DNA of 24,041 nt from an uncultured Erysipelotrichales bacterium (GCA_910586805.1 CAJUJC010000020.1:1-24041); one strand, 5' to 3'; positions 1 to 8,102 are shown, counted from the first letter of the stretch. Translations and numbers: made by a program. Notes: generated by a model from the letters alone, not told the origin.

Positions 1-2
1 AT

Positions 3-98
3 GTTATTCGACACTATGATGTCACAGGAAAAGATTGTCCTAGATATTTTGTAACATACCCTCAAAAATGGGAAGAATTTCGTGATTCTTTAATTTAA
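3..98 (+). CDS. N-acetylmuramoyl-L-alanine amidase, C-terminal fragment (cut by window edge)
   Basis: Open frame from the first bases of the window to a TAA at 96-98; 31 residues are visible. They contain RHYDVTGKDCPRYF followed by a W..F pattern, which matches the C-terminal end of zinc-dependent PGRP/amidase-2 domains (peptidoglycan amidases cutting the MurNAc-L-Ala bond). In that family the H and C of this stretch belong to the zinc site. The start, any signal peptide and any binding domains lie outside the window. The stop abuts the stop codon of the convergent GHL10 gene with no gap. The family call rests on one short motif. Confidence 0.75.
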   Translation, partial: VIRHYDVTGKDCPRYFVTYPQKWEEFRDSLI

Positions 99-1232
99 TC
101 ATGGATGGACTCTTAAAAGTTCATCCATTTCTTTTTGTCCTGCTTCTTTTTGTAGGTATGAATATCTAAACAAACAATATCCAGTATATCCATGATCATG
201 TAAAATTTGAATTTGTTTAGAAATATTATCAGAGGACATAGACCAACCTAAATCATTATCCAAATCTTTTCCTGCATGGTATAATGCTAAGCCTGCATAC
301 AACTTAACCTTTGAATGTCTTTCTAACTTTGCATATAATTTTGAGCGATCACTAAACATTGTTGTTTGTCCATCTTTTCCATACTGATCACTCCAATAAA
401 TTTGAGGCATAATATAATCAACATAGCCATCTTCCTTTAACCATGTTTCAACATCTGCACCCTCATTCATACAATTTTCATAGTTACCTTGAGGACTTAT
501 TCCAAAAGTAACATCTTTTTTTATATTTTTAATAGAATAATATACATCCTGTATTAATATATTCACATAGTCCAATCTTTCTTCTTTTGTTGTATTCTTA
601 TGTGTTCCATTGACATAAAAATAATCATCAAAATGAATACCATCAACATCATAATTCTTAACAATCTCCCTCACTCCATCAACAACATAATCTCTAACCT
701 GTTGACTTGCAGGATTAAAAATATAACCATATTCATTATATTGAATCGTTAAGTTTTTATCCTTTAACCACGATGCTTTTGATGTTTTCATAAATTGTTG
801 ATAAGTTTGCTCATTTAAGCATATACGATATGGATTTAGCCATGCCTCTATCATTATATCCTGTTTATGAGCTAAATCTATCATCTCTTTTAAAGGATCA
901 AAATCCAATGATGAACGATGTGTTATCACTTGTGATACTGGAAACAACTTTGAATCGTATAAAGCATCCGCAAAAGGTCTGACTTGTACAATGACTGTAT
1001 TGATTTGATACTTTGAAATTGTTTCTATAACATGATTAAAATCCTTTTGAAACTCTTCTTTTGAATGATAAGATAAACTTGATAAATCTTCATACGATAA
1101 CCAAACTGCTCTTTTATCAAAAGATTTTATAGAAACAGGAGGTTTAGGAAATAGAAAATAAACAAGTATAGACAATGCCAACAATACCACAATCACAACA
1201 AGATTGTGATTATTCTTTTTCTTTCCTCTCAA
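99..1232 (-). CDS. Family 10 glycosidase-like protein (GHL10/DUF187), membrane anchored
   Basis: 377 residues. The N-terminus is Lys-rich with one hydrophobic segment (about residues 11-28), giving a signal anchor with the rest outside the membrane. The body carries the GHL10 TIM-barrel hallmarks in order: RAVWLSYEDL, NTVIVQVRPFADALY, EAWLNPYR, DGIHFDDYFY, FGISPQGNYEN and DYIMPQIYW. Proteins of this family are thought to act on cell-surface glycans, but the substrate is not known. The start is a TTG (1230-1232) sharing bases with the IspD stop TGA, with AAGGG about 10 nt upstream; later starts would lose the basic N-terminus. It is the last gene of the ABC-permease-ispD operon. Confidence 0.85.
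   Translation of the reverse strand: MRGKKKNNHNLVVIVVLLALSILVYFLFPKPPVSIKSFDKRAVWLSYEDLSSLSYHSKEEFQKDFNHVIETISKYQINTVIVQVRPFADALYDSKLFPVSQVITHRSSLDFDPLKEMIDLAHKQDIMIEAWLNPYRICLNEQTYQQFMKTSKASWLKDKNLTIQYNEYGYIFNPASQQVRDYVVDGVREIVKNYDVDGIHFDDYFYVNGTHKNTTKEERLDYVNILIQDVYYSIKNIKKDVTFGISPQGNYENCMNEGADVETWLKEDGYVDYIMPQIYWSDQYGKDGQTTMFSDRSKLYAKLERHSKVKLYAGLALYHAGKDLDNDLGWSMSSDNISKQIQILHDHGYTGYCLFRYSYLQKEAGQKEMDELLRVHP
101..137 (+). terminator. Intrinsic terminator of the amidase gene, inside the 3' coding end of the convergent gene
   Basis: Arms ATGGATGGAC (101-110) and GTTCATCCAT (119-128) pair over 10 bp with one G-T wobble and an 8-nt loop, followed by TTTCTTTTTG on the plus strand. It begins 2 nt after the amidase stop. 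No T-run follows on the minus strand, so it should stop only plus-strand transcription. The arms also encode the last residues of the opposing protein. Confidence 0.7.
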
Positions 1233-1864
1233 ATCAAATCATCCCTTGTTGTAATCTTCTTATTCTCGTAATCTCCCACAACAACAAAAACATCTTCATC
1301 ACTAAACAACTCAACCATTTGCGCATCATCTGTTGCTTGCACTTGTAATTCAATCCCTTTTTGATAAGCACTAACAATCAACTCTCTTGAAAAAGCCTGT
1401 GGGGTTTGAGCTTGCATTAAAGTCTCTCTTCTCAAAGTTTTTACAATTTTACCATCACTTACTTCCTTGATAGTATCTTTACATGGAACCATTAATAAAC
1501 ATGCATTATGCTCTTTCAAACACTCCAACAATAAATCAATATATTCATTTTTGACATAAGGTCTAGCACCATCATGAATCAACACATAATCACACTTTAC
1601 CTTTTGTATACCTGCATAAACACTATCTTGACGTTCCTTACCCCCATATACAAATTCAATACGTTCATCTTTCATTAATGATTTAAACTGACTTTCCTCA
1701 TGAGGTTGTACCACAACAATCACTTGTCTACACCTTTCATCACTCAAAAAACAATCCATAGTCATTTCATAAACAGTTTTCCCATTTATTTGAAACAACA
1801 TCTTATTATACTCCAAACCTGTTCTTGTTCCTCTTCCTGCACATAATACAATAACACTATACAT
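1229..1864 (-). CDS. ispD: 2-C-methyl-D-erythritol 4-phosphate cytidylyltransferase
   Basis: 211 residues, slightly shorter than usual for IspD. It transfers CMP from CTP to methylerythritol 4-phosphate in the MEP isoprenoid pathway, in the cytoplasm. Visible family motifs are the N-terminal LCAGRGTR loop with a downstream K (EYNKML), the GGKERQDSVYAG segment, VLIHDGARPYV, VPCKDTIK, QTPQAF, TDDA and the C-terminal KKITTRDDL. The layout follows Bacillus IspD closely. TarI-type ribitol-5-phosphate cytidylyltransferase is the main alternative, and no MEP or teichoic-acid partner genes are visible. The ATG overlaps the permease stop (TAATG) and has AAGGGAG 7 nt upstream, so it is translationally coupled. 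Confidence 0.85.
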   Translation of the reverse strand: MYSVIVLCAGRGTRTGLEYNKMLFQINGKTVYEMTMDCFLSDERCRQVIVVVQPHEESQFKSLMKDERIEFVYGGKERQDSVYAGIQKVKCDYVLIHDGARPYVKNEYIDLLLECLKEHNACLLMVPCKDTIKEVSDGKIVKTLRRETLMQAQTPQAFSRELIVSAYQKGIELQVQATDDAQMVELFSDEDVFVVVGDYENKKITTRDDLI

Positions 1865-3147
1865 TATTTAACTCCCTTCAATATAATATATCTATAATAT
1901 ACATAATTTATAAATCCACAAATCAATAATGGAATTAAAAATGCAAACAACATACTATATATTAAACTCACATTCAATAAGCCAGTCATATATAATAAAC
2001 CAAAAATATTCATCATATACAATAAACAAACAGATATAATAAATCCATAAACAATAACAATTTCTTTTCTCATAATTACCTTTTGTAATTTTAATGTATA
2101 TCCAATATAAAATATAGATTTAAAAACACGAATTCTTGTAACCAATTCAGTTGAAAACCTAAACATAATAGATAATGATAATAAAATATTAATCAAAACA
2201 AATGATAGCATAGATAGTAATACTTCCAAAGGACGATCAATACATGAAAGTAAAATTGCTAACAATAATACTGTACTTACTACAAGTAAAACAATATTCT
2301 TTTTCATTAAAAGAATGTCATTTCTTACAAAACCATATGTTATTAATTGTACAGGTTTATGCACAATTCTTTCTTTCACTAAATAATCAAGACATGGAAT
2401 GACATAACAACCAATACACAAATAAAAACCAATCATTCCAATCATTGAAAACAACATCATACTCTTAAAATCATGCCTATTAAAATACATAAGAAAAAGA
2501 GGTCCTATAAACATAATTGCTGCAATTATTTTCTTTAAATTCAATAATTTCTTAACATTAATTTGAAACTCAACAGGAAAACCTAACAACTGTTTATCAA
2601 TTGTCTTTTCATCATCGATTAAACTCTTAATCGAACTACGAAAAGCATAACCTAAATTCAAAATTGTACACCATACAAGGACAACAAAAATGATAATCAA
2701 AGTGGATGTGGCAGCAGAAGTTTGTATACTAATCACAATGTCACTTTGTAAATAAACATCCAAAACATAATTAACAACAGGAAAAAATGTCACTGCCAAT
2801 GCAATCCCAAAAGGAATTGCTAACAGGAACAAACAAATTGTTTGTATCAATAGAAATAAAGCAATTTGAATAAATGTTCCTCCACAAACCAAATAGACAG
2901 CTAAATCTTTTGACTTCTTCTTCACATAAAAATCATTTGCAAAATATATAACAATCATACATATTGTAATCACTAATATTGTTACAAATGTTGATATATC
3001 ATTTTTCGCATCAATAAAACATACACCTTGTCCATAAGACACATGAAAAAATAAAAACATAAACATAGAAGTTAAAACAAATGTCAACCAAAAAAACATG
3101 GCTCTTGAAAAATCGTCTTTTATAGAACGAATTGCTGCTTTTATCAT
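1864..3147 (-). CDS. ABC transporter permease, FtsX/BceB-like, short form
   Basis: 427 residues and highly hydrophobic, with about ten predicted membrane segments. The N-terminal part resembles BceB-type FtsX permeases: a cytoplasmic start, a membrane segment near residues 17-36, an acidic extracellular stretch, a second segment, then the basic KKKSKDLAVYLVCGG element before two more segments. Classical BceB permeases are about 650 residues with a large extracellular sensor domain. Here the corresponding region is missing or very short, so peptide sensing of the Bce kind is uncertain. It overlaps the ATPase gene by 4 bp (ATGA), so both form one transporter. The substrate cannot be told from sequence, and no histidine kinase or response regulator is adjacent. 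Confidence 0.75.
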   Translation of the reverse strand: MIKAAIRSIKDDFSRAMFFWLTFVLTSMFMFLFFHVSYGQGVCFIDAKNDISTFVTILVITICMIVIYFANDFYVKKKSKDLAVYLVCGGTFIQIALFLLIQTICLFLLAIPFGIALAVTFFPVVNYVLDVYLQSDIVISIQTSAATSTLIIIFVVLVWCTILNLGYAFRSSIKSLIDDEKTIDKQLLGFPVEFQINVKKLLNLKKIIAAIMFIGPLFLMYFNRHDFKSMMLFSMIGMIGFYLCIGCYVIPCLDYLVKERIVHKPVQLITYGFVRNDILLMKKNIVLLVVSTVLLLAILLSCIDRPLEVLLSMLSFVLINILLSLSIMFRFSTELVTRIRVFKSIFYIGYTLKLQKVIMRKEIVIVYGFIISVCLLYMMNIFGLLYMTGLLNVSLIYSMLFAFLIPLLICGFINYVYYRYIILKGVK

Positions 3148-3917
3148 AAGTGTTTCAACAAAATTCTAGACTCAGCAGAGTTTATTTCTACAATACGTAA
3201 GAAATACTCTTCTTGAGATAGTTCACCTTTCAATAATTCTTCTTCAATATTTCCATCTTTAATATATACAAGTCTTGATGAATACGAAGCAATCATAGGA
3301 TCGTGAGATACCATGATAATTGTAACATTTTGTTCTTTGTTTAATTGTTTTAATATTTCTAGTAATTCTTGAGAGTGGACACTGTCTAAATTTCCTGTTG
3401 GTTCATCAGCAATAATAATCTTTGGCTGATTAACTAATGCCCTACAAATAGCAGCTCTTTGCTTTTGACCACCTGAACATTCATATGGATACTTATCCAA
3501 TAGTGATTCTATGTTCATTTTTTTAGCTACTTCATTTATCCTTACTTTTATTTCCTGTTTATCAAGTTTGGCAAGTGATAAAGGCATAGCTATATTTTCA
3601 TATAAAGTATGTGTTTCTAATAAGTTAAAGTCCTGAAAAATAAATCCTAAATTTTGGTAACGAAATCTCCCAATTTCATTAGAACTCATCGTTTTAATTT
3701 CGACTCCATTAATATAAACAAGTCCTTTTGTAGGCATATCAATAGTAGAAATATTATTAATAAAAGTTGATTTTCCACTACCACTAGGACCCATAACACA
3801 AACAAATTCTCCTTCTTTTACCTGAAAATTAATATCATGTAAAGCTTCAAATTCATTCTTTGAAAGTAACCCATATACTTTCTTTAATTTCTTTGCTTCT
3901 AAAATATATTGACACAT
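3144..3917 (-). CDS. ABC transporter ATP-binding protein (MacB/BceA/LolD class)
   Basis: 257 residues with all nucleotide-binding motifs: Walker A GPSGSGKST (43-51), Q-loop Gln95 in IFQDFNLL, signature CSGGQ (147-151), Walker B IIIADE ending at Glu172 followed by PTGNLD, and H-loop His205 in VSHD. The PTGNLDS D-loop and the FNLLETHTLYENI stretch are typical of ATPases paired with FtsX-type permeases. It powers the permease encoded next, with which it overlaps by 4 bp. The ATG at 3915-3917 is preceded by AAAGAGGTG. First gene of a four-gene operon. Export of a peptide or lipid-linked substrate is plausible but not shown. Confidence 0.92.
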   Translation of the reverse strand: MCQYILEAKKLKKVYGLLSKNEFEALHDINFQVKEGEFVCVMGPSGSGKSTFINNISTIDMPTKGLVYINGVEIKTMSSNEIGRFRYQNLGFIFQDFNLLETHTLYENIAMPLSLAKLDKQEIKVRINEVAKKMNIESLLDKYPYECSGGQKQRAAICRALVNQPKIIIADEPTGNLDSVHSQELLEILKQLNKEQNVTIIMVSHDPMIASYSSRLVYIKDGNIEEELLKGELSQEEYFLRIVEINSAESRILLKHL

Positions 3918-3943
3918 GGCACAAACACCTCTTTCGACAAATA

Positions 3944-3949
3944 ATTATA
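3944..3949 (-). promoter_or_regulatory. Extended -10 promoter for the ABC-permease-ispD-GHL10 operon
   Basis: The minus strand reads TGGTATAAT, a perfect -10 hexamer with the TGn extension, 26 bp upstream of the ATPase ATG. The hexamer 17 bp further up (TGTCTT) is a poor -35, so activity would rely on the extended -10. The upstream half lies within the clp-gene terminator. Confidence 0.5.
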
Positions 3950-3961
3950 CCATATCCCATT

Positions 3962-3986
3962 AAGAAAAGACATCTTTAAAAGATGC
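3962..3986 (-). terminator. Terminator of the clp gene
   Basis: Directly after the TAG stop (3987-3989) the minus strand has GGCATCTTTTAAAGATGTC, a 6-7 bp hairpin, followed by TTTTCTT. The tail is short, so readthrough into the ABC operon is possible. Confidence 0.5.
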
Positions 3987-5987
3987 CTAACTATGAGAAA
4001 CAATGTATTTTTTCATCTTTGTAAGAAGTGGTCGTGCTCCTAAAGACATATCGTAATCTTTTAAAATATCATCAATCATTGATGAAGATAGTGATATTGG
4101 TGAATTTTTTAATAAAATATTTTGATAATCATGATAAGTTAATTGTTGATATGAAATCGTCTCATCTATTCTATTTAAAAATTCTTCACTGAAAAATTCT
4201 TTTAAAGCATCTTTAGAAACCATTTGTTTTTTAAATCCTACACTTGAAGAATTTTGATGAATGACATTAGATGTCATAATAATTATTGTATCTTTAAATG
4301 ATATCATATGTTGATGATTATCTTTCATATAGCCTTCATCAAAAACTTGTAAAAATAAGTGCATAACTTGAGGGTGTGCTTTTTCTATCTCATCTAATAA
4401 AATAATACTATATGGATGCAGTATAATGTCCCTCAGTAATGATGATTGATCTTCATATCCTACATATCCTGGTGAAGACCCTACAATTTTATTCACACTT
4501 GTACTATCACTATATTCACTCATATCAACTTTGATAAAGTGTCTATCCATAATTTCTGCAAGTTCTTTTGCTGTTTCTGTTTTACCAACTCCACTACTTC
4601 CTAGCAATAAATAAATACCTTGAGGTTTGTGTGGGTGAGGATATGTTGCAAGAGAATTTATAGAAGAAATAAGTTGATGAATTGCTTTTTCTTGTCCATA
4701 TATTTTTTCTTTTAACTTATCTTTTACATTTTGGTAATCCATTGTTTTATGAATAATTGAACCTGTCATTTCTTCAATGACTTTTTCAATATGTGATGTT
4801 TTCATTTTCTTTTCGTTTAAGAAACTTGTTTTTACACATGATAAATCTAATACATCTATTGCTTTATCAGGAAATACTCTTTGAGGTAAATATTGTTGAC
4901 ATAATTGTATGATTGTTTCTATATTTTCTTGGCTAACTTGTATACCATGATAGTCTTCATATTGTTCTTTTAACCCCAATAAAATATCTTTTGTTTCTTG
5001 AATCGTATTTTCATTCAGTTTAATAATTGCAAATCTTCTATTCATTGCTTGATCTTTTTCAAAATATTTATAATATTCCTCTATCGTTGTTGCCCCTATA
5101 ATTGTTAAGTCTTTTCTAGCAAGATATGGTTTTAAAATATTTGAAGCATCAATTGCACCTTCTGCTCCACCTGCACCAATTAAATTATGAATTTCATCTA
5201 TAAATAAAATAGCATCTTTTGCTTGAATAACTTTTTGTATAATTTTCTTGAGTTTATCTTCAAACTCTCCACGATACTTTGTTCCTGCAACAAGACTCGA
5301 TAAACTGAGTTCAAATATGACTTTGTTTTTTAATTGTTGAGGGACATTCTTTTCATTTATTTTTATCGCAAGTTTTTCTATTAATGCTGTTTTTCCAACA
5401 CCAGCTTTTCCTATCAATAATGCATTATTTTTTTCTTTTTTACACAGTGTTTGAAGTAATTGTGTTAATTCTCTATCTCTTCCAATCATAATTCTATCTT
5501 GTTTTTTGACTAACTGATTATAATTACTTAATTCATGAATTTGATTCAACTCTTGAATATATGAAGATTCTTCTTTTAATTCTTCCTGTATTTTTTTAAA
5601 TGGAATATGATATTTGTTTAAAAGTTCTATTGCTACACATTCCTTTTGTTTAAGTAATGCTAAACAAACCATATCTAAAGAAACTTTACTTTCTTTATTA
5701 TTTTCACTCATGCTCATAGCATCGTCTAATATCTTCTTAACAACATCACTATACTCCATATAAAAAGGTTGAATATCTTTTTCACCAAACAACCTGATAA
5801 CATCATTATATATCATTTCATCGTCAACATGATATTTTTTCATAATCTTTGAAAAAGGACAATCTTTCATCTTTAATAATGATAACAATAAATGTTCACT
5901 ACCTACATTACTATGTCCTAAATCAAAGGCAATACTTTCTGCAATGACAATTGCTTTTTGTGCTTTCTCATGAAATTGTGTAAGCAT
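3987..5987 (-). CDS. ClpC/ClpA-type AAA+ unfoldase without M-domain
   Basis: 666 residues from the ATG at 5987, which has AAGAGGTG upstream and aligns with the usual Clp N-terminus (MLTQFHEKAQKAI); the upstream ATG at 6014 has no ribosome binding site. The order is a double-repeat Clp N-domain (about 1-140), D1 with Walker A GKAGVGKT (193-200), pore loop GTKYRGEFE and Walker B Asp264-Glu265, then D2 with Walker A GSSGVGKT (463-470), pore loop GYVGYED, Walker B Asp532-Glu533 and sensor-2 GARPL near the end. A VGF tripeptide at 583-585 sits where the ClpP-docking loop is found, so it probably feeds ClpP. ClpC is normally about 810 residues with a coiled-coil M-domain after the D1 helical domain; here AIDVLDLS runs almost straight into EKVIEEMTG. 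The C-terminus is also short after GARPL. No ctsR, mcsA or mcsB is adjacent. Confidence 0.88.
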   Translation of the reverse strand: MLTQFHEKAQKAIVIAESIAFDLGHSNVGSEHLLLSLLKMKDCPFSKIMKKYHVDDEMIYNDVIRLFGEKDIQPFYMEYSDVVKKILDDAMSMSENNKESKVSLDMVCLALLKQKECVAIELLNKYHIPFKKIQEELKEESSYIQELNQIHELSNYNQLVKKQDRIMIGRDRELTQLLQTLCKKEKNNALLIGKAGVGKTALIEKLAIKINEKNVPQQLKNKVIFELSLSSLVAGTKYRGEFEDKLKKIIQKVIQAKDAILFIDEIHNLIGAGGAEGAIDASNILKPYLARKDLTIIGATTIEEYYKYFEKDQAMNRRFAIIKLNENTIQETKDILLGLKEQYEDYHGIQVSQENIETIIQLCQQYLPQRVFPDKAIDVLDLSCVKTSFLNEKKMKTSHIEKVIEEMTGSIIHKTMDYQNVKDKLKEKIYGQEKAIHQLISSINSLATYPHPHKPQGIYLLLGSSGVGKTETAKELAEIMDRHFIKVDMSEYSDSTSVNKIVGSSPGYVGYEDQSSLLRDIILHPYSIILLDEIEKAHPQVMHLFLQVFDEGYMKDNHQHMISFKDTIIIMTSNVIHQNSSSVGFKKQMVSKDALKEFFSEEFLNRIDETISYQQLTYHDYQNILLKNSPISLSSSMIDDILKDYDMSLGARPLLTKMKKYIVSHS

Positions 5988-6090
5988 ACTACACCTCTTT
6001 TCCTTTCTATACATATGTTATCCGTTAGAAATTATTAACCTTTTTTCTTCTCTTTAATCAAAGTATTCATTGCCAATATAAGGAAAGAGA

Positions 6091-6117
6091 AAAGCTGACA
6101 TATTTCGTATCAGCTTC
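6091..6117. other. Stem-loop between srtB and the clp gene
   Basis: AAGCTGA (6092-6098) pairs with TCAGCTT (6110-6116) over an 11-nt loop. Both strands continue into moderately T-rich sequence (minus TTCTCTTT, plus CTTTATAAATTTTC). It may be a second terminator or a leader hairpin of the clp transcript. No CIRCE or CtsR-type repeat is visible between here and the clp start. Confidence 0.35.
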
Positions 6118-6150
6118 TTTATAAATTTTCTTACAAAACTTTAAAACAAA

Positions 6151-6180
6151 TAAAAAAAGTAAGAATTTTTTACTCTTACT
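6151..6180 (-). terminator. Terminator of the ychF-srtB operon
   Basis: On the minus strand AGTAAGA pairs with TCTTACT across a 9-nt loop and is followed by TTTTTTTATTT. The 5' arm includes the sortase stop codon (6176-6178). Confidence 0.75.
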
Positions 6181-6898
6181 TCTGTTTAATATTTTCTTTT
6201 AATCTACCAAATACAACATAACGATCATCTGAACCTGCATCATAACATGTACTTAACATAATAAGTGGAGCTGCTTCATCACTAATTTCCTTACATTGTC
6301 TTGCTTTGGATGTTATCTCTTTTACATAAGTCTTATAATCAATACCTTTTCGATATAAATGACTTGAAGCATCTACAACTCTAGCACTAAATACCTCATA
6401 TATATTAACACTTTGATTAGGTAAAAAGATATAAACAAGTGATTTTTCTTCAAAAAATTTCTTCTCCATATAATATCTTAAATTATGAAAACGAGATCCA
6501 TTTTTCATATTATGACCATAAATAATTGTATTATCATCACTAAAATCTATATTGTTAATTTCATCTATAAAAACTTGTCCAGCTGAATTAGAACGGTGAT
6601 CAATACCAGTCCTTAAATATGTATTATTGTTTTCACCTTTGAAAATAGGCTCATCAATATTTGTATCAGGAATATATAACCATCCAATCACATCTTTATT
6701 TTTCTTTTGAAGTTCTTTAAAATCAACAACTCTTTCTTCAGGCTTTTCTTTAGAATCTTTTACATATGTTTCAACCAACTCAGCTGATTGTTTTTCAATA
6801 TTCTTATAATTCAAATAAATATCAAGAAGCTGATATGCTGAATAACAAAATACACAAACACATATAAATAGTAATATTTTTCTTACTAACTCTTTCAT
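6176..6898 (-). CDS. srtB: Class B sortase
   Basis: 240 residues, within the normal size range of SrtB. An N-terminal hydrophobic helix (about 7-27) anchors it in the membrane with the catalytic domain outside. The transpeptidase triad is visible: His129 in IIYGHNM, Cys218 in LSTCYD and Arg226 in DDRYVVFGR. VIGWLYIPDTNIDEPIF and the TYLRTGIDHRSNSAGQVFID stretch are typical of class B. It joins the C-terminal sorting signal of exported proteins to the cell wall. Class B enzymes often serve one or few substrates; the PTKTG protein at 13128-16337 is a candidate. The ATG overlaps the ychF stop (TAATG), so translation is coupled to ychF. No pilin or haem-uptake genes are beside it. Confidence 0.93.
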   Translation of the reverse strand: MKELVRKILLFICVCVFCYSAYQLLDIYLNYKNIEKQSAELVETYVKDSKEKPEERVVDFKELQKKNKDVIGWLYIPDTNIDEPIFKGENNNTYLRTGIDHRSNSAGQVFIDEINNIDFSDDNTIIYGHNMKNGSRFHNLRYYMEKKFFEEKSLVYIFLPNQSVNIYEVFSARVVDASSHLYRKGIDYKTYVKEITSKARQCKEISDEAAPLIMLSTCYDAGSDDRYVVFGRLKENIKQK

Positions 6899-7998
6899 TA
6901 CACATTAAACTTGAAGAACATGATGTCGCCATCTTGTCCTACATATTGCTTTCCTTCCTGACGAATTTTACCAACTTCTTTTAAAGCCTGTTCACTACCA
7001 TATTGCATTAAATCATCATAACTATATGTTTCTGCCTTAATAAATCCTCTTTGGAAATCTGTATGAATAACCCCTGCCATTTCAGGTGCTAACATCCCTC
7101 TTTTAAAAGTCCATGCTCTAACTTCATCCACACCAACTGTAAAGAAAGTATTGAGTCCTAATAGTGCATATGCTTCTTTAATTAACTTATCAAGACCACT
7201 TTCTTGAATACCTAAATCCTCTAAGAACATTGCTTTGTCTTCTTCATCTAATCCTACAAGTTCACTTTCAATCTTTGCACAAATAGGGACAACATCACAA
7301 TTTTCACTCTTTGCATAGTCTTTTAATTGAACATAATAAGGATTACTATCAGGGTTTTCTAAATCTTCTTCTCCAAGATTAGCAACATAAATAAGTGGTT
7401 TCATTGTCAACAATGTATATTGTTTCACAATCTCCATTTCCTCTTTATCAAATTCTAAAGTACGTGCTGGTTTTTGTGCTTCTAGCACATCTTTTAAAAC
7501 AGTCAAAACATTCATTTCAGCTTGTGATTCTTTATCACCCGATTTTGCTTTCTTTTCAATCTTACCAATTCTCTTTTCAACAGTTTCAAAATCTGCAAAA
7601 ATCAATTCTAAGTTAATTGTTTCTACATCCCTAATTGGATCAACATCCCCATCAACATGAGTAATATCCTTATCTCTAAAACAACGTACAACTTCACAAA
7701 TTGCATCCGTTTCTCTAATATTAGCTAAGAACTTATTACCAAGACCTTCTCCTTGACTCGCTCCTTTAACCAAACCTGCAATATCAGTAAATTCAAAAGT
7801 TGTTGCAATTGTTTTTTTTGGATTAAATATTTTTGTTAGTTCATCTAAACGATAATCTGGAACTTCTACAACACCAACATTAGGATCAATCGTTGCAAAT
7901 GGATAATTTGCTGCTTCTACTTGTGCGTTCGTAATTGCATTAAATAAAGTTGATTTCCCAACATTAGGAAGTCCCACAATACCTGCTGTTAAAGCCAT
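6898..7998 (-). CDS. ychF: Redox-regulated P-loop ATPase/GTPase YchF (OLA1 family)
   Basis: 366 residues from the ATG at 7996-7998, which has AAGGAG 8 nt upstream; the GTG at 8007 and ATG at 8004 lie too close to that site. This length is the usual one for YchF. Motifs: Walker A GLPNVGKST near the N-terminus, NYPFATIDPNVG switch I, FTDIAGLVKGASQGEGLGNKFL switch II region and VANLGEED replacing NKxD, the mark of this ATP-preferring family. The C-terminal TGS domain is visible in FFTVGVDEVRAWTFKRGMLAPEMAGVIHTDFQ. It is a ribosome- and stress-associated cytoplasmic protein of uncertain precise role. The gene is followed by srtB with one-base overlap. Confidence 0.96.
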   Translation of the reverse strand: MALTAGIVGLPNVGKSTLFNAITNAQVEAANYPFATIDPNVGVVEVPDYRLDELTKIFNPKKTIATTFEFTDIAGLVKGASQGEGLGNKFLANIRETDAICEVVRCFRDKDITHVDGDVDPIRDVETINLELIFADFETVEKRIGKIEKKAKSGDKESQAEMNVLTVLKDVLEAQKPARTLEFDKEEMEIVKQYTLLTMKPLIYVANLGEEDLENPDSNPYYVQLKDYAKSENCDVVPICAKIESELVGLDEEDKAMFLEDLGIQESGLDKLIKEAYALLGLNTFFTVGVDEVRAWTFKRGMLAPEMAGVIHTDFQRGFIKAETYSYDDLMQYGSEQALKEVGKIRQEGKQYVGQDGDIMFFKFNV

Positions 7999-8025
7999 CT
8001 TCATCACTCCTTATATACTCCTTAC

Positions 8026-8054
8026 ATTCTATCTAAAATCTTAGAAAAAATCAA
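8026..8054 (-). promoter_or_regulatory. Promoter of ychF-srtB
   Basis: Minus-strand -35 TTGATT (8049-8054), 17-bp spacer, -10 TAGAAT (8026-8031), 28 bp upstream of the ychF ATG. Its -35 abuts the -35 of the divergent promoter. Confidence 0.6.
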
Positions 8055-8082
8055 TTGTCTTATTTAACGGTTTTGCTATAAT
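8055..8082 (+). promoter_or_regulatory. Promoter of PAP2-marR
   Basis: -35 TTGTCT (8055-8060), 16-bp spacer, perfect -10 TATAAT (8077-8082) with the TGn extension. A GAAAGGA site follows at 8089-8095 before the ATG at 8103. Confidence 0.7.
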
Positions 8083-8102
8083 AGTAACGAAAGGATGATT
8101 TT

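Noticed and set aside
5988..6175. CtsR or CIRCE heat-shock operator before the clp gene
   Set aside because: I looked for GGTCAAA direct repeats and the TTAGCACTC inverted repeat; neither is present.
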